Source: Nocardioides cavernae (lineage in GTDB: Bacteria > Actinomycetota > Actinomycetes > Propionibacteriales > Nocardioidaceae). Taken from it: a stretch of 64,000 nucleotides of DNA. Shown here piece after piece: positions 33,691 to 43,203 of the stretch. Position 1 is the first letter of the stretch; every line of letters begins with the position of its first letter. A program made the translations under genes and the position numbers. Location of the stretch: the NCBI RefSeq assembly GCF_013410035.1, contig NZ_JACCBW010000001.1, forward strand, positions 1,178,001 to 1,242,000. The letters are read 5' to 3'. The notes under the pieces were generated by a model. That model was not told where the DNA came from, did no database searches, and saw nothing but the letters and a program-made list of their open reading frames with translations.

Positions 33691-33703
33691 CACGGTTTCC
33701 GTG
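33691..33703. promoter_or_regulatory. Small dyad in the whiB4/ponA2 intergenic region
   Basis: CACGG TTT CCGTG is a 5-bp perfect dyad with a 3-nt centre, 12 bp before the WhiB start. It is a possible operator; a short dyad like this could be chance. Confidence 0.3.
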
Positions 33704-33873
33704 AGCCGGTTGGCCGCCCCCATAGCGGCCATTCCCGACTCTTGGAGAAAAGTAAACGAATCCCGGCGGCCCCCGTCAGGACCGGTTGGCCCAAATCGAG
33801 TAGTCCGATGTGACTATCTGCCTGCGCGCCTGGAATTCAAGGTGCTATGTGGATCCCACGTACCCTAGGGGCC

Positions 33874-36207
33874 ATGTCTCCCCGCTCGAAGCGCCCCCAG
33901 GGACGCCCCGACGCCGGCCGGATCGCCTCCCACCTCGCGGTGATGGCGGCGGTCGCGGTCGTCATGGGTGTCCTCGTCGCCTGCCTCGCGATCCCGTTCG
34001 CGGGCCTGGTGGGCGTGGCGGCCAAGGACGTCAGCAAGGGGATGGTCAACCTCCCCGAGTCGCTCGAGGCCAAGGACCTGTCGCAGAAGACGCGGATCTA
34101 CGACGTCAACGGCAACCTGATCGCGTCGCTCTACGACCAGAACCGCATCAACGTCCCGCTCGGCTCCATCTCGCGCCCGATGGTGAAGGCGATCGTCGCC
34201 ATCGAGGACTACCGCTTCTACGACCACGGTGCGCTCGACATCCGCGGCACCATCCGCGCGTTCGTGACCAACCAGGCCAACGGCGGGGCGGTCCAGGGCG
34301 GGTCGTCGATCACCCAGCAGATGGTCAAGCAGACGCTGCTCTACCAGGCGGAGACCGAGGAGGAGCGGGCGGCGGCGACCGAGGAGACCTACGCCCGCAA
34401 GATCCGCGAGCTGCGCTACGCGGTCGCCTTCGAGAAGAACCACACCAAGGACTGGATCCTCGAGCGCTACCTCAACATCGCCTACTTCGGCGACGGCGCC
34501 TTCGGGGTGCAGTCGGCCGCGCGCCACTTCTTCTCCAAGAACGCCAAGGACCTCAACATGCTCGAGGCGGCGACGCTGGCGGGCCTGGTGAAGAACCCCG
34601 TCGGCTACGACCCGATCGACAACCCCGAGCGCGCCGAGGCCCGTCGCAACGTCGTGCTCGAGCGGATGGCCCAGCTCGGCATCCTCACCGAGAAGAAGGC
34701 CGAGCGCCTCAAGGGCCGGCCGATCGAGGAGACGCTCAAGATCGAGACCTCGCCCAACGGCTGCCAGCAGTCGCGTGCGCCGTTCTTCTGCGACTACGTC
34801 GTCAACTGGCTGCTCAAGGACCCGGTCCTCGGCGACACCCCCAAGGAGCGCCGCCGCACGCTCAACAACGGCGGCCTGACGATCAACACCACGATCGACC
34901 TCGGCATGCAGAAGGCCGCCGACGACGCGGTCGCCGACGGCGTCAACCAGACCGACCAGGCCATCGGCGGCATGGCGATGGTCGAGCCCGGCACCGGCGA
35001 CGTCCGGGCGCTGGCCCAGTCGCGCCCGATGGGCAAGAACAAGAAGGCCGGCGAGACCTACCTCAACTACACGGTCCCCAAGAAGTACGGCGACGCCAAC
35101 GGTTTCCAGGCCGGCTCGACGTTCAAGCTGTTCGTCCTGGCCTCCGCCATCAACCAGGGCATCCCGCTGAGCACGAGCATCAACTCGCCCCAGCAGATCC
35201 ACCTCGACGACGACGAGTTCGAGACGTGCGACGGCCCCTACGCCGGCGACGGCATGGGCTGGGACGTCGCCAACTCCACGGGCGCCGGCACGTTCAACCT
35301 CTACACCGGCACCCAGGACTCGGTGAACACCTTCTTCGCCCAGCTCGAGACGCAGACCGGCATGTGCGAGCCGCTCGAGCTCGCCAAGGCCATGGGGGTC
35401 AACGTCCCGCCCGCGCAGCAGGTGCCGTCGTGGATCCTCGGCGTCTCCGACAGCAACCCGCTCGAGATGGCCCAGGCCTACGCCACGTTCGCCGCGCGCG
35501 GCCTGCACTGCGACCCCCGCCCGGTGACGCAGGTCCTCGACTCGTCGGGCCAGCCGCTCAAGGACTTCAGCTCCCAGTGCGAGCAGGTCATGCCCGGCGC
35601 GACCGCCGACGCGGTCAACGACATCCTCCGGGGCGTGATGGAGGGCGGCTTCGGCGCGCCCCTCGCCATCGACAAGCCCTCGGCGGGCAAGACCGGCACG
35701 ACCAACAGCAACATGGCCGTCTGGTTCGTCGGCTACACCCCCGAGCTCGCCACCGCGTCGATGGTCGCGGGTGCCAACGAGTTCGGCGAGTGGGTCACCC
35801 TCAACGGCCAGACCGTCGGCGGCAGCTACATCAGCAGCGCCTTCGGCTCGACCGTCGCCGGGCCCATCTGGGGCCAGGCCATGGCGGCGGTGTCGCCGAT
35901 GCTCGACGACACGGACTTCCAGGCTCCGCCCGGTGACGAGATCGCCGGCGTCCTGACCACGGTCCCCGACGTCACCAGCCAGACCGTCGAGGCCGCTGTC
36001 CAGCAGATCGAGGCCGCGGGCTTCGTCGCGGCGGACGGCGGGCAGGTCGACAGCGAGGTCGCTGCCGGCAGCGTCGCGTACACCTCGCCCGAGGCCGGGA
36101 CCCAGCTCAGCAGCGGCGACACCGTCACCTACTACTCGTCCACCGGCACCGTGCCCAAGTCGGGCAACGGCGGCAAGGGCAAGGGGCGCGGGAAGGGCCG
36201 CGGCTAG
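33874..36207 (+). CDS. ponA2: Class A penicillin-binding protein with PASTA domain, PonA2-like
   Basis: The 777-residue bifunctional peptidoglycan synthase has one N-terminal membrane helix (about 18-48); a GT51 glycosyltransferase with catalytic Glu in EDYRFYDHGA (E111) and GGSSITQQMVKQ; a transpeptidase with SxxK in GSTFK (S415-K418), SxN in SVN (S483-N485) and KTG (K606-G608); and a C-terminal PASTA domain (about 690-760, VPDVTSQTVEAAVQQIEAAG). It polymerises and cross-links the wall. The ATG at 33874 is 7 nt after TACCCT (33861-33866). The Lys/Gly-rich tail is basic. Synteny with Mtb ponA2 (Rv3682) supports the name. Confidence 0.92.
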   Translation: MSPRSKRPQGRPDAGRIASHLAVMAAVAVVMGVLVACLAIPFAGLVGVAAKDVSKGMVNLPESLEAKDLSQKTRIYDVNGNLIASLYDQNRINVPLGSISRPMVKAIVAIEDYRFYDHGALDIRGTIRAFVTNQANGGAVQGGSSITQQMVKQTLLYQAETEEERAAATEETYARKIRELRYAVAFEKNHTKDWILERYLNIAYFGDGAFGVQSAARHFFSKNAKDLNMLEAATLAGLVKNPVGYDPIDNPERAEARRNVVLERMAQLGILTEKKAERLKGRPIEETLKIETSPNGCQQSRAPFFCDYVVNWLLKDPVLGDTPKERRRTLNNGGLTINTTIDLGMQKAADDAVADGVNQTDQAIGGMAMVEPGTGDVRALAQSRPMGKNKKAGETYLNYTVPKKYGDANGFQAGSTFKLFVLASAINQGIPLSTSINSPQQIHLDDDEFETCDGPYAGDGMGWDVANSTGAGTFNLYTGTQDSVNTFFAQLETQTGMCEPLELAKAMGVNVPPAQQVPSWILGVSDSNPLEMAQAYATFAARGLHCDPRPVTQVLDSSGQPLKDFSSQCEQVMPGATADAVNDILRGVMEGGFGAPLAIDKPSAGKTGTTNSNMAVWFVGYTPELATASMVAGANEFGEWVTLNGQTVGGSYISSAFGSTVAGPIWGQAMAAVSPMLDDTDFQAPPGDEIAGVLTTVPDVTSQTVEAAVQQIEAAGFVAADGGQVDSEVAAGSVAYTSPEAGTQLSSGDTVTYYSSTGTVPKSGNGGKGKGRGKGRG

Positions 36208-36212
36208 GCCCG

Positions 36213-36671
36213 TCAGCCCAGCTGCTTGCGCACCTCGGCCGCGACGGCGCCCCCGTCGGCGCGGCCCTTGACCTGCGGCGTCACGACGCCCATCACCTTG
36301 CCCATGGCGCGCATGCCCTCCCCGGCCGCGCCCGTCTGGGCGATCGCGGCGGTGACGAGGTCGGCGATCTCCGACGCGCTGAGCTGGGCGGGGAGGTACT
36401 CGGCGATGACCTCGCCCTCGGCGGCCTCCTTGGCCGCCATCTCGGCGCGACCGCCCTCCTCGAAGGCGACGGCGGCCTCGCGGCGACGCTTGGCCTCGGT
36501 CGACAGCACGCCGATGATGTCGTCGTCGGAGAGCTCGCGGGCCTCCTTGCCGGCGACCTCCGCGTTGGTGATCGCGGTCAGCACCATCCGCAGCGTGGAG
36601 GAGCGCAGGTCGTCACGCGCCTTGATGGAGGTGGTCAGGTCGGCGCGGAGACGGTCCTTCAGAGCACTCAT
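36213..36671 (-). CDS. GatB/YqeY-domain protein
   Basis: The 152-residue YqeY-like protein (MSALKDRLRADLTTSIKARD, GEVIAEYLPAQLSASEIADLV, MGKVMGVVTPQVKGRADG) shares the C-terminal tRNA-binding fold of GatB but is free-standing; the role is not firmly known, with amidotransferase activity or tRNA binding suggested. Either the ATG at 36671 or the ATG three codons upstream (36680) could be used; CACAAT, a near -10, sits 7 nt before 36671. It is convergent with ponA2, with only five bases between stops. Confidence 0.88.
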   Translation of the reverse strand: MSALKDRLRADLTTSIKARDDLRSSTLRMVLTAITNAEVAGKEARELSDDDIIGVLSTEAKRRREAAVAFEEGGRAEMAAKEAAEGEVIAEYLPAQLSASEIADLVTAAIAQTGAAGEGMRAMGKVMGVVTPQVKGRADGGAVAAEVRKQLG

Positions 36672-36697
36672 GGGGCCCATTGTGGCAGCCTTGCCGG

Positions 36698-37618
36698 GTG
36701 GCCCTCCTCCCCATTCTCCGGCGTACGCTTGCGCTCGGCACCGTCACCGGCGCCGGCCTGGCGTCGTACGCCGCGTGGGAGGCCCGCCAGTACACGCTGC
36801 GCCGCCTCACGGTCCCCCTGCTCCCGCCGGGCCACGCCCCGCTGCGGGTGCTGCACCTGAGCGACATCCACATGGCGCCCGACCAGCGGGCCAAGCAGGA
36901 CTGGCTGCGCGGCCTCGCCGACCTGGGGCCGGACCTGGTCGTCAACACCGGTGACAACCTGTCGCACATGCACGCGGTGCCGGTCGTGACCGACGCCCTC
37001 GGCGGGCTCCTCGACGTGCCGGGCGCCTACGTGATGGGGTCCAACGACTACTACTCCCCCGGCATGCGCAACCCGTTCGCCTACCTCTTCCCCGACTCGG
37101 GCAAGCGCAACACCCACGTCCCCCAGCTGCCCTGGCCCGAGCTCAAGGACCGCTTCGACGACGCCGGCTGGCTCGACCTCACCAACGGCTTCGGGGCGCT
37201 GGAGGTCAAGGGCACGCGGATCGCCTTCGCCGGCGTCGACGACCCGCACCTGAAGTACGACGACCTCGAGCGGGTCGCGGGCCCCGCTGACGCGACGGCC
37301 GACCTGCGCCTGGCCGTCACCCACGCGCCGTACCTCCGGGTGCTCGACCAGTTCGCCGCCGACGGCTACGACGCGATCATCGCCGGGCACACCCACGGCG
37401 GGCAGGTGTGCCTGCCGGGCGGCCGGGCGCTCACCACCAACTGCGACCTCGAGCCCGCCCGCGCGCGCGGCCTGCACCGCCACCCGGCGGACTCCGAGCC
37501 TGGTGACGACGGCTCGGCCTGGCTGCACGTCTCCGCCGGGCTCGGCACCAACCCCTACGTCCGCCTCCGCGTGGCCTGCCGGCCGGAGGCGACCCTGCTG
37601 ACGCTCGTACCCCGCTGA
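36698..37618 (+). CDS. Calcineurin-like metallophosphoesterase, membrane-anchored
   Basis: The 306-residue protein has one N-terminal helix (about 10-27), then a metallophosphoesterase fold with HLSDIHMAP (D56, H58), NTGDNLSHMHA, GSNDYYSPG, THAPYL and GHTHGGQVCLPGG as the metal-binding set. It is like YkuE/Rv3683, which act on phospholipid or nucleotide phosphate esters; the substrate is unknown. The start may be the GTG at 36698 or the TTG at 36680. It is the sixth gene of the block that matches M. tuberculosis Rv3679-Rv3683. Confidence 0.85.
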   Translation: MALLPILRRTLALGTVTGAGLASYAAWEARQYTLRRLTVPLLPPGHAPLRVLHLSDIHMAPDQRAKQDWLRGLADLGPDLVVNTGDNLSHMHAVPVVTDALGGLLDVPGAYVMGSNDYYSPGMRNPFAYLFPDSGKRNTHVPQLPWPELKDRFDDAGWLDLTNGFGALEVKGTRIAFAGVDDPHLKYDDLERVAGPADATADLRLAVTHAPYLRVLDQFAADGYDAIIAGHTHGGQVCLPGGRALTTNCDLEPARARGLHRHPADSEPGDDGSAWLHVSAGLGTNPYVRLRVACRPEATLLTLVPR

Positions 37619-37629
37619 AGGAGCTCGCC

Positions 37630-38259
37630 GTGCCGCTCGTCCGGGTCACCAACTTCTCGATCTCGCTGGACGGCTTCGGCGCGGGCGAGCCGCAGTCCTT
37701 CGAGTCGCCCTTCGGGCACGCGGGCCACCGGCTCCACGAGTGGATGTTCGCCACGTGGGCGGACGGCGCGCCGACCGGCATCGACGCGGTGTGGGCGTCG
37801 CGGTGGGACACCGGCGTCGGTGCCGAGATCATGGGCGCCCACAAGTTCGGTCCGCCGGGCTGGCAGGACGACCCGGACTGGCGCGGGTGGTGGGGCGAGG
37901 ACCCGCCCTTCCACACCCCGACCTTCGTCCTGACGCACCGCACGCGCGAGCCGCTCGAGATGGAGGGCGGCACGACCTTCCACTTCCTCAGCACCGGCCC
38001 GGAGGAGGCGCTGGCGATCGCGCAGGAGGCGGCGGGTGACCTCGACGTGCGCATCGGCGGCGGCGCGAGCACGGTGCGTGCCTTCGTCTCCGCCGGCCTC
38101 GTCGACCACCTGCACCTGGTCGTGGTGCCGATCGTGCTGGGCCACGGTACCCGCCTCTGGGACGGCCTGGAGGGGCTCGAGGAGACGTACGCCATCGAGT
38201 CCGTCGCCTCGCCGAGCGGCGTCGTCCACCTCAGCCTCGACCGCCGGCCGGGCGGCTGA
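37630..38259 (+). CDS. Dihydrofolate reductase-like (RibD C-terminal) protein
   Basis: The 209-residue RibD_C/DHFR-fold protein contains SISLDGFGAG, EIMGAHKFGPPGW, PTFVLTHRTREPL, IGGGASTVRAFVSAGLVDHLHL and VPIVLGHGTRLWDGL. These NADPH-type reductases include many of unknown substrate; they often remain after duplication of the riboflavin pathway enzyme. The GTG at 37630 has AAGGAG 7 nt upstream. It lies 11 nt after the phosphoesterase gene and may be co-transcribed with it. Confidence 0.85.
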   Translation: MPLVRVTNFSISLDGFGAGEPQSFESPFGHAGHRLHEWMFATWADGAPTGIDAVWASRWDTGVGAEIMGAHKFGPPGWQDDPDWRGWWGEDPPFHTPTFVLTHRTREPLEMEGGTTFHFLSTGPEEALAIAQEAAGDLDVRIGGGASTVRAFVSAGLVDHLHLVVVPIVLGHGTRLWDGLEGLEETYAIESVASPSGVVHLSLDRRPGG

Positions 38260-38347
38260 GTCCACGGGCCCGGGGCGATTTCGGGAGGCCCCTGCCGCTC
38301 CGGTATGCTCGCCCGCGTTGCCCGGACGTGCTTTCCGGTCCGGGCGG

Positions 38348-38421
38348 CGGGCTGTGGCGCAGCTTGGTAGCGCGCCTCGTTCGGGACGAGGAGGCCGCAG
38401 GTTCAAATCCTGTCAGCCCGA
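38348..38421 (+). tRNA. tRNA-Pro(CGG)
   Basis: A 74-nt cloverleaf: acceptor CGGGCTG pairs with CAGCCCG, D-arm GCGC/GCGC, anticodon stem CCTCG/CGAGG with loop TTCGGGA (anticodon CGG), T-arm GCAGG/CCTGT with loop TTCAAAT. The discriminator is A and CCA is not encoded. A strong hairpin follows at once. Confidence 0.95.
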
Positions 38422-38426
38422 CAGAT

Positions 38427-38466
38427 GACGAAGGGCCGGGCCACGAGAGTGGTCCGGCCCTTCGTC
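38427..38466 (+). terminator. Hairpin terminator of tRNA-Pro
   Basis: An 18-bp stem (38427-38444 with 38449-38466) with one mismatch and a 4-nt loop begins 6 nt after the tRNA. Its 3-prime arm overlaps the start of the sequence leading to the next gene. Confidence 0.85.
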
Positions 38467-38487
38467 GTCGTGTGGCACGCTGCCGTC

Positions 38488-39060
38488 ATGGCAGACACGC
38501 CGGAGGACAGGCCCTCCCTGGAGATGCCGTCGTTCTCGCTGCGTCGGCGCCGGTCCTCGGGCGCGGCACCTGAGGTCGAGGAACAGGCGCCCGAACCCGC
38601 GCCGGAGCCGGTGGCTGACGCGCCGCTCGACGTCGAGGAGCGGGGCACGGTCGGCGGGCTGCCCGCGGCGGTGCTGACGGGCGTACTGGTCGGTGGCCTC
38701 GCCCTCGCACTCGCGTGGTTGGCCGGGGTCGCCTGCGAGTCCGTACGCGGCACGTCGTCGTGCGGCGGGGCGGCCGGGCTGCCGATCCTGCTGGCCACCC
38801 TCGCCGTGATGGCGTACGCCGGCGCGGTGCTGCTGGGCCTCCTCGGGGTCCGTGAGGCCGGCTCGACGAGCCTGCTCGCCGTCGGCGTGCTGGCCGTGCT
38901 CGTGATGGTGTTCCTGCTGGGCTCGCTGGACGAGACGTGGGCGCTCGTCGCCGTCCCGGCCGCCTCGGCGCTCGCGTACGCCGGCGCCTGGTGGCTCACC
39001 GCCACCGTGACCGCCGAGGATGCCCCGTCTCCGGGCCCGGCGTCGCGCGACGTGCGCTGA
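38488..39060 (+). CDS. Hypothetical membrane protein, Pro/Glu-rich N-terminus
   Basis: The 190-residue protein has a charged, Pro/Glu-rich cytoplasmic N-terminus (about 1-55) with no recognised domain, followed by about four membrane helices (residues 56-78, 87-109, 117-135 and 137-157). The final 20 residues are polar. No motif supports a function. The ATG at 38488 is 22 bp after the tRNA terminator. It is likely a single-gene unit; a hairpin at 39118-39149 ends it. Confidence 0.65.
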   Translation: MADTPEDRPSLEMPSFSLRRRRSSGAAPEVEEQAPEPAPEPVADAPLDVEERGTVGGLPAAVLTGVLVGGLALALAWLAGVACESVRGTSSCGGAAGLPILLATLAVMAYAGAVLLGLLGVREAGSTSLLAVGVLAVLVMVFLLGSLDETWALVAVPAASALAYAGAWWLTATVTAEDAPSPGPASRDVR

Positions 39061-39117
39061 GCGCGGGGGTTGTCAGGCTCTCGCTGACGTTGTCAGGCGT
39101 TGCACAGGCCGACAACA

Positions 39118-39149
39118 TCAGCGATCCCCGGGCAGCCGGGGATCGCTGA
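39118..39149. terminator. Bidirectional hairpin between membrane protein and asd
   Basis: A 14-bp perfect stem (TCAGCGATCCCCGG / CCGGGGATCGCTGA) with a GCAG loop lies 57 nt after the membrane-protein stop and 36 nt beyond the asd stop, which is convergent. It can serve both genes. Confidence 0.75.
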
Positions 39150-39160
39150 CGAACAGAAGC

Positions 39161-41512
<2,352 letters not shown>

Positions 41513-41601
41513 GGTTGGTCCTCGGGTCGGGGTGCGGCCGGATGCGGCCGCGTCAGTCTGGCGGGCCCGCTGGCGCCGTTGCCGGGGGGCCGCAGACGAT
41601 T

Positions 41602-42192
41602 CTACGGCTGCGCCGCAGGAGCACTCCCGAGCATCTCATCCGCGACCTCGAGCACCTCGGCGTCGGCGTCGAAGTCGGTGTCGAAGCGGTCGTGGGCGAC
41701 GACGGTGATCAGCGCGTTGAGGGCCGCGCCGGCGAGGTTGCCCCAGTTGTTGACGTAGGAGAACTGCCACCACCACAGCGCCTCGTCGACGTTGCCGCCG
41801 CGGAAGTGGCGCAGGCCGTTCTCGAGGTCGATCGCGATCGAGGCGAGGTCGTCGGACAGGCGGCTCTCGACGACCTCAGGGATGTAGGGGTCGAAGACGA
41901 ACGTGTAGTCGTCGACGCCGCCGAGCATCTCGGCGAGGCGCAGCCGGAGGTCGTCGATGTCGGCCTCGGGACCGACGTCGGGCTGGAACTCCTCGCGCGG
42001 CGTGAAGTCGTTCTGGGCGCCGAGGCGCGCGCCGGCGAGCAGCACCTGGCTGATCTCGAGCAGCAGCAGCGACACCGCCTCCGCGCCGTTGCCCTCGCGA
42101 GCTATTGCGCGCAGCGCGAGCAGGAAGCTCTCCACGCTGTCGGCGATCTGCTCGCCGAACCCCGGGAGCCCGGACTGGTCGACGTCGGTCAT
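41602..42192 (-). CDS. DUF5063 protein adjacent to recR
   Basis: The 196-residue helical protein resembles the DUF5063 family, found next to recR in many actinobacteria. It is acidic and lacks membrane segments or enzyme motifs; a Trp-rich [18 protein letters not shown] stretch stands out near residue 140. The function is unknown. AAGGAG precedes the ATG at 42192, which overlaps the stop of recR by 4 bp, so the two are coupled. Co-occurrence with recombinational repair could be functional or only conserved order. Confidence 0.8.
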   Translation of the reverse strand: MTDVDQSGLPGFGEQIADSVESFLLALRAIAREGNGAEAVSLLLLEISQVLLAGARLGAQNDFTPREEFQPDVGPEADIDDLRLRLAEMLGGVDDYTFVFDPYIPEVVESRLSDDLASIAIDLENGLRHFRGGNVDEALWWWQFSYVNNWGNLAGAALNALITVVAHDRFDTDFDADAEVLEVADEMLGSAPAAQP

Positions 42193-42785
42193 TCTGCTGA
42201 TCTCCTTCCGGCGAATGCTCGGCCGAGCGTGACCTCGTCGGCGTACTCGAGGTCACCGCCCACCGGCAGTCCACTCGCCAAGCGGGTGACGCGCAACCCC
42301 ATCGGGAGGAGCAGTCGCGTGAGATAGGTCGCGGTGGCCTCGCCCTCGAGGTTGGGATCGGTCGCGAGGATCACCTCGGTGACGGTCCCGTCGGCGAGGC
42401 GCGGCATCAGCTCCTTGACGTGGAGCTGGTCGGGCCCGATGCCGTCGATCGGCGAGATCGCCCCGCCGAGGACGTGGTAGCGACCGCGGAACTCGCGGGT
42501 GCGCTCGATCGCGACGACGTCCTTGTACTCCTCGACGACGCACAACACCGACGGGTCGCGCCGCTCGTCGCGGCAGATCCGGCACTTCTCGTCCTCGCTG
42601 ACGTTGAAGCAGACCGAGCAGAACTTCACCTTGGCCTTGACCTCGATGAGGACGTCGGCGAGCCGGCGCACGTCGGTGGGCTCGGCCTGGAGCAGGTGGA
42701 ACGCGATGCGCTGGGCGCTCTTGGGACCGACGCCGGGCAACCTGCCGAGCTCGTCGATGAGGTCCTGGACGACACCTTCGTACAA
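42189..42785 (-). CDS. recR: Recombination mediator RecR
   Basis: The 198-residue RecR has a helix-hairpin-helix ([20 protein letters not shown], residues about 12-32), a four-Cys zinc finger ([16 protein letters not shown]) and a Toprim domain ([16 protein letters not shown] onward). It loads RecA at gaps with RecF/RecO. The start codon is the TTG at 42785, preceded by GAGGGG, which gives the canonical [14 protein letters not shown]. It is followed by the DUF5063 gene (4-bp overlap) and preceded by the YbaB-like gene. Confidence 0.95.
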   Translation of the reverse strand: MYEGVVQDLIDELGRLPGVGPKSAQRIAFHLLQAEPTDVRRLADVLIEVKAKVKFCSVCFNVSEDEKCRICRDERRDPSVLCVVEEYKDVVAIERTREFRGRYHVLGGAISPIDGIGPDQLHVKELMPRLADGTVTEVILATDPNLEGEATATYLTRLLLPMGLRVTRLASGLPVGGDLEYADEVTLGRAFAGRRSAE

Positions 42786-42794
42786 CGAAGCCCC

Positions 42795-43184
42795 TCAGCC
42801 CAGGCTGGGCGGCGGGAAGCCGAGCCCGCCACCGCCACCGGCGCCGCCACCGAGGCCGTCGGTCAGCGGGCCGAGCGAGTCGCCGGCGAGCGCCTCGGAC
42901 TTGGCCCGGGCGTCGCGGTAGGCGGCGACGATCAGGTCGGAGAGGTCGGACAGGTCGTCGGGGTCGGTGCCGTCGAACTCACCGGCACGGATCGTGACGG
43001 CGACGAGCTCGCCCACGCCGTTGGCGGTGACGCTCACGGCGCCGCCGGCGACGGTGCCGTCGACGGTCTGCTCCGCGAGCGCGGCCTGGGCCTCCTCGAG
43101 CTGCTGCTGCATCTGCTGCGCCTGCTGGAGGAGGGCGTTCATGTCGAAGCCGCCACCGAGGGCGTCGAACGGGTTCTGGGTCAT
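42795..43184 (-). CDS. YbaB/EbfC nucleoid-associated protein
   Basis: The 129-residue DNA-binding protein has a long N-terminal coiled coil (LLQQAQQMQQQLEEAQAALA), then a beta region VDGTVAGGAVSVTANGVGE with VAVTIRAGEF. YbaB dimers bind DNA and are encoded between dnaX and recR in most bacteria, as here. AAGGA precedes the ATG at 43184. The Gly-rich C-terminus is variable. Confidence 0.92.
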   Translation of the reverse strand: MTQNPFDALGGGFDMNALLQQAQQMQQQLEEAQAALAEQTVDGTVAGGAVSVTANGVGELVAVTIRAGEFDGTDPDDLSDLSDLIVAAYRDARAKSEALAGDSLGPLTDGLGGGAGGGGGLGFPPPSLG

Positions 43185-43203
43185 CGCTGGTCCTTGGTCG
43201 TCG

